Part shown: in pieces, positions 33,628-45,605 of the stretch
Layout of the letters: each line of letters opens with the position of its first letter
How positions within the stretch are numbered: the first letter of the stretch is position 1
Assembly (NCBI RefSeq): GCF_046630445.1
Contig: NC_092338.1
Coordinates: forward strand, 345,593,501-345,657,500
Length of the DNA stretch: 64,000 nucleotides
Reading direction: 5' to 3'
DNA from: Rutidosis leptorrhynchoides
Taxonomy: Eukaryota > Streptophyta > Magnoliopsida > Asterales > Asteraceae
The notes under the pieces: model-generated
Seen by the model: the letters and a program-made list of their open reading frames with translations, nothing else
Databases searched by the model: none
Told to the model about the DNA's origin: nothing
Program-made: the position numbers and the translations under genes

Positions 33628-33665
33628 ATTGAGGACAATGCTTTGCTCTAAGTGTGGGAGGGGGT
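33628..33665 (+). promoter_or_regulatory. Internal copy of the polypurine tract
   Basis: TTGAGGACAATG, then TAAGTGTGGGAGGGGG, repeats the pattern found directly before the real 3' LTR (TTGAGGACAAAC, then TAAGTGTGGGGGAG at 57125-57155). Here it follows the last pol-side frame, over 23 kb of present-day sequence before the LTR. Confidence 0.65.
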
Positions 33666-33711
33666 CAAAGAAAAAAATTAATCCCGACATCTATTCAAAA
33701 AAAAAAAAAAA

Positions 33712-33865
33712 ACACTCCCAGCCGCAAATTACGGTGGCCAGCCGCAATTTGCGGTTGGCTTTTTCCAAAAAATCATTCAGGTAAAATACTGGCGCATGTG
33801 GGGGATGGTTTTTTGCGACCGGGCACCTCATTACGCCCACCCACCGCAAGGAGGCGGCTGGGTCG
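33712..33865 (+). promoter_or_regulatory. GC-rich inverted-repeat block resembling the LTR promoter-proximal block
   Basis: The words CAGCCGCAAATT, CCAGCCGCAATTTGCGGTTGG and GGCGCATGTGGGGG resemble the block at 21371-21515 of the LTR. CCGCAAGGAGGCGGCTGGG (33844-33862) is identical over 19 bases to a stretch of the 3' LTR (57324-57342). The nested element at 33871 was inserted immediately after it, and TTTATAAAA (41625-41633) follows on the other side of that insertion. I infer a promoter-proximal block for the post-pol ORF. Confidence 0.5.
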
Positions 33866-33870
33866 GGTTT

Positions 33871-35061
33871 TGATGTTGTAGCGTGGGGGTACGAAATAGT
33901 TATATATTTTTAATACGAAATACGTTACAAATTACACAAGTTTTAATTATTTATTTACAGATGGAATATACCTAAACCTTGCTACAACACTATAGGCAGT
34001 GTACCTAATCGTAGAGTAGTATAGTTTTTAGTAAGTCCGGTTCGTTCCACAGGGAGACGACTTATTTTACACTATATTTTTTTATATAACTATATTTGTA
34101 CAAAATATAAATATATATATTACAATTATTATTATTATAAAAAGGGGGGTTTTACCGTTTAATGACTGGTTTGTCGATTTTATATTTTAAGCGAATCGTA
34201 AAGTAAATGACAATAATTAAAGTGCGTAAAATAAATAACAATAATTAAAATAATAAAAAAATAAAAGTACGAGGAAATATAAAATAAAATAATTATGCTT
34301 ATTTAAACTTCCATAACCATGATGTTTGACGTTTTGATTTTAATTAATTGTCCTGGGTTAATTGTCCTTTGTCCTGGATGTATTTGAAACCTATCTGGTT
34401 TTTGTCCATAATAGTTCATCGGTCATAATTATAAACTGCTCGGCAAATTTAACCTTATACCCGAAGTCAAATATTCCAATTAATTGGGGATTCGAACTGT
34501 AACAAGGTCTTAATACTTTGTTTAATGAATACACCAGGCTATCGACTGTGTGTAATCTAAGGTTTTAATACTTTGTTAACAATTACACCAATTACCCTTG
34601 AATGTAATCCACCCCTGTTTTAATGAGTCCATTGATTATTAATCCATTCCCCGTATCCGGTCAAATGAACAATTATTAGTATTTATAAATATCCCGCCTA
34701 CCGTACCCGATCAAGCGTATGTGGTTATAGATAACTAGGTCAAATTGTAAATCTCTATATTAATCAAATATAAAGTCCATTAATAACCCATAGTCCAATT
34801 TCCACAAGTGTCGTTCTTTTGTCCAAACCCCAATTATGGTACAAAGCTCAATTACCCCGTCTTTAATATTTAGCCCAACATCATGATTACTTCGGTTCAA
34901 ATAAGCATAATAATAACTTAAGTACGAGACATTAATTTAAAAAGGAGAACATAGCTTACATTGATTATTTATCGCGTAGTATTACACGGACAGAGCTTCG
35001 ACTTCAAAACCCGTAAAATAACCTTTACATTACCCAAACTAACTAATATAAAACTACCCTA

Positions 35062-35108
<47 letters not shown>

Positions 35109-35713
35109 TTATTATTACAGAGGGAGTATTATTATTTTTTTGGTGTATCAAACTCGGCAGAAGCTCGTGCCTTTTATAGGCATTTCTGATTTTGGCTGCT
35201 CCGCTATCGCTTAGCAATTGTGCCTTCCAGCTCCGAGATCGCGGAGTGACGCACTCCAGCTCACCAACTTTTGGCATTTGCTTGTCGACGTTATATTATA
35301 TAATATAATATATATATAATTTTATATAATTATTTAAATATTATATTATATTCTTGTGCATAGTAGACTTGTAATTTTTGGTCCGTTGCGTCGGGCGTTG
35401 ATAGTTGGCTCAGGTCCCGGTTCTGGATTTTCAAACGTCCTTTCGTATAATTTAATATCTTGTACTTTGCGTTTCACAACTTGTACTCTTGTCATTTTTA
35501 GACGTTTCTCATCAATAAATTGAACCACTTGGATTGTATCTTGTACATTTGAGCTTTTTGGACGTTTGCGTCTTCAAATCTTCGTTTTCGCCTTTTGTCT
35601 TCTCACTTATTTATTTAAACGAATATTACTTGAATATAGAACAATTGCAACTGAAAACTTTACATATTGGAAGGATATTGGTACTAAATATATGTTCATT
35701 TGGAGCACTATCA
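33871..35713 (-). mobile_element. 3' LTR of the nested gag-only element
   Basis: This 1843-bp LTR is read on the minus strand from 35713. It contains the palindrome CTCCGCGATCTCGGAG (35231-35246), then about 50 bases later a TATA box CCTATAAAAGGC (35169-35180). Near its 3' end it has GTGGAACGAACCGGACTTAC (about 34036-34055). A (TA)n tract lies at about 35070-35098. Confidence 0.9.
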
Positions 35714-37538
35714 AATATCCCCACACTTGAACGTTGCTTGTCCTCAAGCAATACAAAACTTGAAATTAAATCACACGAATCACTTCTTTATTCTTCACAC
35801 TTTATACATCAGTGATTTTGATACGGCGGTATAAACAATGATAGTAACGATGTGGTTTACAGTCCCACATGACTATAAAAATTTAGATCCTTTAGGAAAT
35901 TGGATCTTTATGAAAACATTTGATCTTTTGAAAATTCAATCTAGCTTTTACCCTAGATAAGTTTTTCGGAATAACCCTTCACCGGTGTTTGTAAAATATT
36001 TTTGTGGGTTTTGTGGGTTTCAGATTTGAAAATTTTAGCTCAAAACTTATGGTTTTGTGTCACCCACTTGCTATCCTTGTATTGGGAAAGCAACATGTCC
36101 AGTATACTTGCTCCGTATATTACCTTTCGGCAAACTACCGTCTGGTTGTAAAGGAAAGCGATGAACAAGCAACTGTTAAGGCAATGTCTAATGACATGCA
36201 TTTGATTATGGTCCAAAAACGTGTCGGATGCTATTACTATCCTTTGTAGGAGCAATAGTAAAGATCATCCTATAATTTTTCTGTCTGGCACAAGGTCCTG
36301 TCTCCGACCATGCTATGCAACCACCGTTCTTACGGTTGACACCCGATTTGGTTCAGGTGACCTAATGAATTCCAGGTGAATTCCTAGGATTTTACGTTTA
36401 ATGGTAATGAACGCATTGAAAATAGGTTTTCAGAAAACAAATCGGTTTGTAATTTTGATCAAAATATTTTCTCGTTCAAGCTCGAGTTTAGATATCATTG
36501 AATTCCATGAGTTTGTAATTCTCAATCTTTAAGGTCAATCTCAAGGATTGTGTAATATCAGGCTTAAAAGCTAATTTTTAATCTTTAAGGAGATTATCCT
36601 TTCTGGGAGTCTGATTCATTAGCCTTATCAAGCTAATTTGCACGGCGCCCTCCCATTTTACGAGATAAATCCTTCTCATGGTTAGGATAAATCTGACCAC
36701 ATAGCGACCCTGTTTGATGCTGAGGTCCGTGGATTTTCAGTCGATTTTTTGAGAAAACTTTTCAAGGTTTTTCGCAGACTCTACAACTGGTCTGGACGAC
36801 AACTGCTTGACCTAAATCAAGAAGCGCGTGTCTTTTTCGGAAGACTTTACTTCCTTTTAATGATTGAATTGATTCATCGTGTAGATCCATCTTTTCTTTC
36901 ATTGGGTAAAACAGTTAATTTAGTCCAAAACAAAAGCACCTGCAATAACTTTACAGAAACATGTGATAGATAATTTTTAATTGAATAACTTGGTACATTC
37001 TCCCCACACTTGGCTTTTTTTCATGCATATTTTTATATCTTAATAAATAAATTCAAGCGTTTTAGTTGTTTCTCAATTTATGTCCTTTCCGAGGTAATAA
37101 TAATTTCGGCATTAACACCTAGTTTTATCGTTCATAAATATGTATAAACATGATTTTGAATTCATTTAGTTGAAAATTTTTCAAATTTTCATAAAATTTA
37201 GAAAATAAGCCAAGTATAAACCCGAGAGAATTTATAACCCTTCCCCACACTTGAGATCATGCAATGCCCTCATTTGCATGAAATCAGACTATAATTATAA
37301 ATTCATGAGGGTGATTAGTGTAGAAAAGTAGTTAAAGATACCAGTTTTTAATTACAAAGCTCGTCGAATGATAGATGGCGCGCCTCATCGTTCATTCCTT
37401 CTTGTTTTATCACACATGTTTTTCTTCAAAAACGGTTGCTTTTCTGAACTGTTTGCTAATATTTAAAAATACGTCTTTTACCCTAATCGTGCATTTTTAT
37501 TAACGAGTTATGCACTAACCCGAACCTCTAATTTAATG
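35714..37538 (-). other. 3' untranslated part of the gag-only element with repeated AAGTGTGGGG tracts
   Basis: No coding frame. On the minus strand, AAGTGTGGGG occurs at 37557-37566, 37243-37252, 37002-37011 and finally at 35719-35728, the last directly before the LTR and preceded by TTGAGGACAAGC. Only the last is at the position of a true polypurine tract. Confidence 0.7.
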
Positions 37539-38651
37539 TTAAGTGGGGTTAGACTTCCCCACACTTAGCTGACGACATGTGAAGTCGGTAGAATAAGTTC
37601 CACGAGTGAGCCAGTTATTTACATCTCGGGTGGTATAAAATATACCAATGGGTTTAAAGATTAGACCCACCCGATCGTCACTACTTAATTCTTTTTTAAG
37701 TGTAGCTTTTAGTAAATGGATATGTATCTTTTCTGGTTCTTGGTCAAATGGATCGATATACACTGACATACATACTATAGGGTGGAAAATTCCTAACATT
37801 TCCTTCCGTTTATTCTCGGGATCAAAGTTTTCACCTCTATTACCCAATTGGGTAAAATCTGAGGTGTCATTATTTATTACAGCTCGTAGTTCATCTTCGG
37901 TAGATGACTCGTCTATTGAGAATATTGGGTTGGAAGGTTGTGGCTGGATCGAAGCAAATTCTTCTTCATTAACGGTCCTTATCGGTTCCTCCACTTTGGT
38001 CTCGGGGGTAAAATTTTCAACGTTATCGTTTTCCCAAGAGTACCAATTTGTCACCCTTACTTCTTCTTCAATCATTGATTGATCGATGATTTCATCGGTA
38101 GAGGCTAATGTGTCGATATGTTGTGAAATTGGTAAAGCTGAATAAAAAGTATCATCGGAATAGTTGGTGATTTCGGAGCTCTCGAATTCATTAAAATTCG
38201 ATGATATGAGATTTTCTTGCACAATACTCTTCAGATTAACAGGTGTGTAATCTGATAGAGTTTCAGCTTGCCGATTTACAAACTCTATCATTTGTTCATT
38301 TTGAGCATCGAGTTCTTCGAGTTTGATTTTCATATTGTCCAATAGATTTTCAGACACATAATTTTTCTCGTCTTCTGGTTGTTGAGTTTGGAAATATTCT
38401 TGGGAATAATCCCAATTTGAATTGTATTTCTCATAATCGTTCCATTCAGGTTCCGTGGGTGCGTAATTTTCCATAGGAACGTAATAATAACATTCCCATG
38501 TTGAATGATAATCTCCACAGATTTCACAACCAGTTATTGTTTCGTCATTCGTTATCCAAGATTGACCGAACGAATTGTCATCAACACCCGTTTGAGAGTA
38601 TTGATTTCGTATGTCATAAAGAGTTTCCAAAATATTCTCGAAATTTTCCAT
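37539..38651 (-). CDS. 370-codon acidic ORF with a zinc knuckle (gag-like accessory protein)
   Basis: This is the single long frame of the nested element, starting at ATG 38651, about 1.03 kb after the primer site. Residues about 42-53 form CEICGDYHSTWEC, a CX2CX3HX4C zinc knuckle of the type that binds nucleic acid in gag proteins. The knuckle is very close to the CEICGDPSHFAYGC knuckle of the host Athila gag. The rest is acidic (many E, D, N and Q) with a possible coiled-coil at MKIKLEELDAQNEQMIEFVN. The C-terminal part (MLGIFHPIVCMSVYIDPFDQ, LIFKPIGIFY) looks folded. No capsid-like helical core is evident, so it is probably a reduced nucleocapsid-type protein. Confidence 0.65.
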   Translation of the reverse strand: MENFENILETLYDIRNQYSQTGVDDNSFGQSWITNDETITGCEICGDYHSTWECYYYVPMENYAPTEPEWNDYEKYNSNWDYSQEYFQTQQPEDEKNYVSENLLDNMKIKLEELDAQNEQMIEFVNRQAETLSDYTPVNLKSIVQENLISSNFNEFESSEITNYSDDTFYSALPISQHIDTLASTDEIIDQSMIEEEVRVTNWYSWENDNVENFTPETKVEEPIRTVNEEEFASIQPQPSNPIFSIDESSTEDELRAVINNDTSDFTQLGNRGENFDPENKRKEMLGIFHPIVCMSVYIDPFDQEPEKIHIHLLKATLKKELSSDDRVGLIFKPIGIFYTTRDVNNWLTRGTYSTDFTCRQLSVGKSNPT

Positions 38652-39681
38652 AATGCGCTTATTACCAAATTTTAGCTACAATGTGGTGCATTTGCTAATT
38701 ATTCTATTAGTTATAAATAAAAAATTATATAAGTTATCAAATTAATAGACTTTTCTGATTTTGCCCACGTTTCGAATAGCCAATAGATGCAGCAGGTAGC
38801 CAGGACCCTTTAAATCGGAAGCCCACAACTTGCCACTAACAAATTCAACTATTACTACGAACCAGAAAATTTGGATGTCTATCAATTTAACCGCTTAAAA
38901 TAATTTTTCGTTTGAAATTTTAGAGAAGAAATAGAAAATCTATGTCCTAAAAACTAGCGTGTCGAGAAATAAGAAAGAAAAAGATTACGCGTCGAAAAAT
39001 AAAAATAAGAAAGAAAAACGTCGAAACTTAAAAGTCTAAAAACTATATCTAAAAAGTTGCGCCTAAAGGTATTGAAACTTAAAAGAAATTCTATATCCAA
39101 AACGGCAATAACTTAATTAGGTACAAAAATCTAAAAACTGCGTCGCAAAATTCTAAAGCGCCTAAATCTTAATCTAAAGAAAAAGCACTTAAGGGATTTT
39201 ACGGCAAAGCCTAAAAATCTAGAAATATAAAATAACTACGGCAAGAACTAAGTTTAAAACTAATTACGAACGAAACGATTAAAAATATACAAATAATAAA
39301 AAGATATATTATACAAATGATAAAAATAAAATTTTATATAAAATTATTATTTTTATAGTATTATTATATAAAAAATATTAAACTAAATGTGACAAATACT
39401 AAATTAATTAAAACTTAAAAAATAATTAAACTAAATAATTAATCTAAACCTAAATAATAATAATTATTAAAAAAATCTAACCCTAAAACCGTAATTAATG
39501 CTAGGGTTGACCTGTCAGGTCCTCCTACGCGATCTCGTAGGATTTTGCTTTGTAGCTCCGCGATCTCGGAGTATGCAGGTTCAATTTAAACTCGTTTTTT
39601 TTAATTTTATATTGTTTTTCTAAAAATTATATACAAATATATTTATACAAATATAGATTAAAAATATAGCGTTTCGCCGAG
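38652..39681 (-). other. Leader of the gag-only element
   Basis: On the minus strand this is a T-rich, non-coding leader between primer site and ORF. It carries two GC-rich palindromes, CCTACGAGATCGCGTAGG (39524-39541) and CTCCGAGATCGCGGAG (39556-39571), each able to form a hairpin. Confidence 0.65.
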
Positions 39682-39699
39682 TCCCCGGCAGCAGCGCCA
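39682..39699 (-). promoter_or_regulatory. Primer-binding site of the gag-only element
   Basis: On the minus strand TGGCGCTGCTGCCGGGGA follows the 5' LTR after six bases. It differs by one base from the site of the host Athila element at 22394, so both use the same tRNA-Asp-type primer. Confidence 0.85.
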
Positions 39700-39705
39700 A
39701 AAACT

Positions 39706-40897
39706 TGATGTTGTAGCGTGGGGGTACGAAATAGTTATATATTTTTAATACGAAATACGTTACAAATTACACAAGTTTTAATTATTTATTTACAGATGAG
39801 ATATACCTAAACCTTGCTACAACACTATAGGCAGTGTACCTAATCGTAGAGTAGTATAGTTTTTAGTAAGTCCAGTTCGTTCCACAGGGAGACGACTTAT
39901 TTTACACTATATTTTTTTATATAACTATATTTGTACAAAATATAAATATATATATTACAATTATTATTATTATAAAAAGGGGGGTTTTACCGTTTAATGA
40001 CTGGTTTATCGATTTTATATTTTAAGCGAATCGTAAAGTAAATGACAATAATTAAAGTGCGTAAAATAAATAACAATGATTAAAATAACAAAAAAAATAA
40101 AAGTACGAGGAAATATAAAATAAAATAATTATGCTTATTTAAACTTCCGTAACCATGATGTTTGACGTTTTGATTTTAATTAATTGTCCTGGGTTAATTG
40201 TCCTTTGTCCTGGATGTATTTGAAACCTATCTAGTTTTTGTCCATAATAGTTCATCGGTCATAATTATAAACTGCTCGGTAAATTTAACCTTATACCCGA
40301 AGTCAAATATTCCAATTAATTGGGGATTCGAACTGTAACAAGTTCTTAATACTTTGTTTAATGAATACACCAGGTTATCGACTGTGTGTAATCCAAGGTT
40401 TTAATACTTTGTTAACAATTACACCAATTACCCTTGAATGTAATCCACCCCTGTTTTAATGAGTCCATTGATTATTAAACCATTCCCCGTGTCCGGTCAA
40501 ATGAACAATTATTAGTATTTATAAATATCCCGCCTACCGTACCCGATCAAGCGTATGTGGTTATAGATAACTACGTCAAATTGTAAATCTCTATATTAAT
40601 CAAATATAAAGTCCATTAATAACCCATAGTCCAATTTCCACAAGTGTCGTTCTTTTGTCCAAACCCTAATTATGGTACAAAGCTCAATTACCCCGTCTTT
40701 AATATTTAGCCCAACATCATGATTACTTCGGTTCAAATAAGCATAATAATAACTTAAGTACGAGACATTAATTTAAAAAGGAGAACATAGCTTACATTGA
40801 TTATTTATCGCGTAGTGTTACACGGACAGAGCTTCGACTTCAAAACCCGTAAAATAACCTTTACATTACCCAAACTAACTAATATAAAACTACCCTA

Positions 40898-40976
<79 letters not shown>

Positions 40977-41170
40977 ATATATATATTTATTATTACAGAG
41001 GGAGTATTATTATTTTTTTGGTGTATCAAACTCGGCAGAAGCTCGTGCCTTTTATAGGCATTTCTGATTTTGGCTGCTCCGCTATCGCTTAGCAATTGTG
41101 CCTTCCAGCTCCGAGATCGCGGAGTGACGCACTCCAGCTCACCAACTTTTGGCCATTTGCTTGTCGACGT

Positions 41171-41226
<56 letters not shown>

Positions 41227-41616
41227 ATATAATTATTTAAATATTATATTATATTCTTGTGCATAGTAGACTTGTAATTTTTGGTCCGTTGCGTCGGGCG
41301 TTGATAGTTGGCTCAGGTCCTGGTTCCGGATTTTCGAACGTCCTTTCGTATAATTTAATATCTTGTACTTTGCGTTTCACAACTTGTAATCTTGTCATTT
41401 TTAGACGTTTCTCATCAATAAATTGAACCACTTGGATTGTATCTTGTACATTTGAGCTTTTTGGACGTTTGCGTCTTCAAATCTTCGTTTTCGCCTTTTG
41501 TCTTCGCACTTATTTATTTAAACGAGTATTACTTGAATATAGAACAATTGCAACTGAAAACTTTACATATTGGAAGGATATTACTACTAAATATATGTTC
41601 ATTTGGAGCACTATCA
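39706..41616 (-). mobile_element. 5' LTR of the nested gag-only element
   Basis: A 1911-bp copy of the LTR at 33871-35713. The extra length comes mainly from longer (TA)n tracts at 40899-40973 and 41174-41221. The promoter-proximal palindrome is at 41109-41124 and the TATA box CCTATAAAAGGC at about 41047-41058. Confidence 0.9.
40899..40973. repeat. (TA)n microsatellite, about 37 units
   Basis: An uninterrupted TA run in the LTR. The matching tract in the partner LTR (about 35070-35098) is much shorter, so it expanded or contracted after insertion. Confidence 0.95.
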
Positions 41617-41621
41617 GGTTT

Positions 41622-42551
41622 CCATTTATAAAAAAAAAAAAAAAAAAAAAATTCAAAACCACTTCTACTCCATACTCGCGGTCGACGAAGAACACCCCCA
41701 AAAACTCAAATTTTTTGATTTTTTTTACCAAATCCACTCATAATCCATCAAATAATCATAACATAACATCATCCAAACATCAAACCTTCATCAAAATCAA
41801 AAATTTTTGGTTTTAATTGGGTGTTCTTGAGAAAAACCCAAATTCAAGGGTTTTCAATTTTGGGTAAATCTTGCCACTAATTGAGTAGTTTTTTCAATCA
41901 TTCATCAAGGTACTTCAATTCCTATGTTCTTTTCTCTTTTTCTTTGTTTAATTTTAATTGTTGATGTTAATTGTGTTTAGGGTCCGAATTTACTAGTATA
42001 CTTGTTCATCTCTTATTTTATTTAATTTTGTTTGTCTAATAGAATGTTTTAGGGTATGTCTAAGTTCGAAATTGTTAGTGTTTCATTGATTTATTGTTAA
42101 ATTCGAGTTTGTTTGTTTGATAACATGTGTTAGGTTATGTTTACATAATTGTTTCATGATTTAAGGTGAACTTAAGAAATTACTTGATAGTAGTTGACTA
42201 GGTTTGACTTCTTAAGTCTAAATCAATTATGTATTGTGTTAAGTGAGTTAATTTTGTGATTATTGCATACCTTGATGATGATAAAGAAATTTAGTGGTAT
42301 AAGTGTGATGTCTCTTGAAGCAAGCATGAATAAGTAAATGTATATGGCTTTAGGAGTTTAGAAGTGATGAAGTGGGGTGTTTTAGAAGTTAAAGTGCATG
42401 ATTTTTATAATTGAAGTTGGAATAAGATTCGAAGATAAAAGTTAAGAATGCATGTATTGCTTTGTAATGTGAATGATTATTATTTAAGCAACTACATGTG
42501 GAGTGAATGTTTATTTGGACACTAATTGTGTGATTAAGTGTTGTTTTTCAG
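41622..42551 (+). promoter_or_regulatory. Leader with an intron-like segment before the post-pol ORF
   Basis: A TATA-like TTTATAAAA (41625-41633) runs into a long A tract, then a CA- and CT-rich leader-like stretch to about 41905. A donor-like AAGGTACTTC has its GT at 41910-41911. T-rich sequence fills the next 640 bases, and an acceptor-like TTGTTTTTCAG ends at 42551, six bases before an ATG. This is the layout of a plant 5' UTR intron. Athila-lineage post-pol ORFs are thought to be expressed from a spliced or separate message. Confidence 0.5.
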
Positions 42552-42556
42552 GAATA

Positions 42557-43302
42557 ATGAAACAAGCACGAGGTGGTAAAGGTAAAGAAGTATTTGAGGC
42601 TTCAAATTCTAACTTGGACTTGGCGGATTTTCCAAGGCTTAAAGAGGCACCGTATGAGGCACAAGTCCAATTATACTTGCAAAGAAAGACCACGTTGTTA
42701 AAAGGAATGTTATACGAGAGGGATTTAACTCGGGTATCATGGAGAAGGTACGGTGTCTTTACGGTTTTTCAAAAGTGGGGTTGGGAGGCGGCGCTTACGC
42801 CAGTGATATGTGGTTGGGATGATAATCAAATCCCGATCAAGTATAATGTAGTTTATTCGAATCATGTCCTTAAGTGGATGTCCACGTTGAAATGGGAAGA
42901 AGGAGATGATTTTCCGAGGACACTTAGATTAGTTGGGAAAGTGAATAACAGGGAGATTCCACTAACAATGGAGACGTTCAACCAATTAGCACACTCGGAC
43001 TTGCAATATGATGCGGGTATTGATTTGCAAGGCCGAACTGAGTATGATTATCCCACAAGGGAGCAACTGTTTGAACCTCTAGCGGATAGATATGATGAAA
43101 TGATTCGGGAGTTGTTTCATGTACCACCGGGTACACTAATGCATAGGTTCACGCTAGAAAAGAAGCGGTTAAAGATAGTGCCCAAACTTCTCTTAACGGT
43201 GATTACAAGTAATATACTGCCTTGAAGAAGTGACTTAACCGAGGTTCGGTTGTATGAGCTTCCTTTGTTATATGCCATGGTTACTAATTCGGTGGTGCCA
43301 TC
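42557..43302 (+). pseudogene. Post-pol ORF of the Athila-like element, 5' part
   Basis: The frame starts MKQARGGKGKEVFEASNSNL right after the intron-like acceptor and includes VSWRRYGVFTVFQKWGWEAA and LRLVGKVNNREIPLTMETFN. That second stretch resembles the plant-transposon domain found in Athila ORF1-type proteins (family assignment from memory). I see no signal peptide or membrane helix, so calling it an envelope protein is not justified. The reading region is interrupted at 43303 by the 11.4 kb element and resumes at 54701. Confidence 0.6.
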
Positions 43303-43486
43303 TGTCACGACCCGGAAAATTCCGACTAATTTTGAACCAAACTCTCGATACGATTTAATATTTTTGACACAATAAGAAAAGTCTGTTAGGTTGAGTCTCA
43401 AAAAGTTTGAACTGTTTCATATGTTCAATTGACCTTCGACTGTTCTCGACGATTCACGAACAACTAATTGTAAATAGATACATGTA

Positions 43487-43534
<48 letters not shown>

Positions 43535-45186
43535 AATATTTCTTGTAAATATATATAATTATATTAAAAATATATAATATATTTATTTTAGTAGTTAAAA
43601 CTTGCTATTTAAAACTGTTTGCATATAGAAAGAGAATACATTAAAAATAACTGATTTCGAGCCTAATTAGTAAACGTCAGTGACACTCGGTGGACGTTTT
43701 GTTAGTTTTAATATAGATGTAATACACATTCATGAATGATTAAGATAAAAGTTTGACTGTAAATTGATTACGAAAATTTTAGATTTGTTAAAAATATTTT
43801 TACATTTTTAAGTTTAAATATTAGTACTCCGTATAGATAAATTGGAACTGAAAATAAATAATTATCTAATCTTTTTGATCAGGTTTCAAACAGTTAATGA
43901 GTGAAATAATTAAATATATTTAATCTAAAAATTTGGGATTTTTAGAAGCACTTTTATACGTTAACTGTTTAGCAATGGACACGATATATTATCCCTATAA
44001 ACTGTCGGCAAAGATTTATGAATTGAATGATTGCCTTAGCACGTTTAAAATTTTCAATTTAATATTATAATTAGTAATTAACTGTAGATTATTTGTCTTC
44101 TTTTTCTTTTTCTTCCACTTGCTCCTTATGCATAATTGAGAAAAACAAACTAGTAGCTGTGTTATTTGATCATTGTGTTTACTCATATGGGTATTATGTC
44201 ATGCACTAAACTAACACCTTCTTCAAACACATATTTTCTTTGCAATTATGAAAACACGTTTTTTTTTATGTAATAAATAATTATTATTATATTTAATTTA
44301 ATATTGTATTATATCTAATCTAATTATATATAAATATATGTTACATATACATAAACAGATGGATAGAAAACCATCATCACCAAACGCCAAACTCTCATCA
44401 CTATAACCATAGTGAGCCGCCGTCAATCTCCACCACCACTAACCACCATCTTCAACCTCCTTGCAACACCATCCTCCACCACCTTACACCTTCACGATCA
44501 CTACCTTATAACCACCGGAACATCACCACAATACCACTTTCGGTTTTATTATTTGTGGTTTCTAATGTGAATGACCCAAACAACTTTCCACCGGTCATCT
44601 TCTACATCACCACAGCCAGCACACCATCCATCGACACTCACTTCAAACCCTCACCTATAATTTTTTTTTTCTTTCTTCTTTCTTTCTGTCGCTTAACCTT
44701 TACCATGGGAAACCGTTTGTCGATAATAACTGCTATACCTTTCTTCATATTCAACCCGTCACCTTCTAACATCATTAACCCGCTACAACTACACTTGAAT
44801 GATTATTTTTTTCGGTTACTGTGGCAATAAGGGTGGTCGCTAAATAATAGAGAAGGTGTCCACAACATATAGTTTGTCAACTTGGGTAATTAAATATATT
44901 CATGCTTCAACTTTTTTTTCAAATACGTGGGACATGGATGGAGTTCTTGGCCGACCATTATGGGACACCCAAGTTGACGAGTAGTTAATTTTTTTTATGA
45001 TGATGAAGTAAAACAACGAAGATGTGTTGTTTCTTAATCCTGTTTCGGTTTCAACACATACTTACGCGTGTTATTTATGTTCCTAAGCCTTTTACTGATT
45101 AAAGTTAATAATAATTAATGAAGATGACGATGATGAAAAATTAAATGGGTCTAGTTGTGGAAGAAGAAGAAGCTATTTAATTCGAG

Positions 45187-45187
<1 letters not shown>

Positions 45188-45247
<60 letters not shown>
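45188..45247. repeat. (TA)n microsatellite
   Basis: About 30 TA units directly upstream of the first SINE-like head. The partner tract in the 3' LTR (52807-52878) is longer by several units. Confidence 0.95.
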
Positions 45248-45249
<2 letters not shown>

Positions 45250-45275
45250 AGGGAGATAATATTTCAGATAAACAT

Positions 45276-45350
45276 AAATGGATTAATGGTTAAGGGTTGT
45301 TTGCGTTATACGGAAGGTCGCAGGTTCAAGCCTTGATTGTGGCATTTTTT
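45276..45350 (+). mobile_element. SINE-like tRNA-derived head 1 within the LTR
   Basis: TAATGGTTAAGGG (45284-45296) resembles an RNA polymerase III A box, and GGTTCAAGCC (45323-45332) matches the B box GGTTCRANYCC. The layout follows a tRNA upstream half and T arm. The copy is present in both LTRs (52914-52962), so it was captured before the element moved here. Confidence 0.5.
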
Positions 45351-45419
45351 TTAGAAAAAGAAAGAGAAGAATAAGGGAAAACAGGAAATTATGGGTTATA
45401 TAGATTTAAGTGGCGATTA

Positions 45420-45545
45420 ATTCAAATATCAACGAACAGAGTAGTGGTTTGGGTGAGGGTTGTGTGAATGAGAGGTCACGGGTTCGAGTCTTGGCAAGGA
45501 CAGTTTTATTTTTGGAGCTTATACCCTTAAGGTAGTAATTTATAA
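45420..45545 (+). mobile_element. SINE-like tRNA-derived head 2 within the LTR
   Basis: TAGTGGTTTGGGT (45442-45454, A-box-like) is followed by GAGGTCACGGGTTCGAGTCT (45472-45491), a T-arm-like stretch with a B box. A T-rich stretch and then an (ATT)n microsatellite follow, which could have grown from the SINE tail. The same unit lies at about 53070-53160 in the 3' LTR. Confidence 0.55.
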
Positions 45546-45603
45546 TTATTAGTATTATTAGTATTATTAGTATTATTATTAGTAAAAGTATTATTCTTAT
45601 TAT

Positions 45604-45605
45604 TC

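Larger units (their letters stand above)
33871..41616 (-). mobile_element. Nested Athila-related element with a gag-like ORF only (7.7 kb, minus strand)
   Basis: LTRs at 33871-35713 (3' LTR on the minus strand) and 39706-41616 (5' LTR) begin TGATAGTGCTCC and end CTACAACATCA. The flanks are GGTTT at 33866-33870 and 41617-41621, a perfect 5-bp duplication. A primer site, TGGCGCTGCTGCCGGGGA in reverse complement, lies at 39682-39699. The 4.0 kb interior has one 370-codon ORF and no protease, RT or integrase. The LTRs differ by about 28 substitutions in roughly 1.8 kb (about 1.5%) plus TA-repeat length. It looks whole as a non-autonomous unit that would rely on another element's enzymes. Confidence 0.92.
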
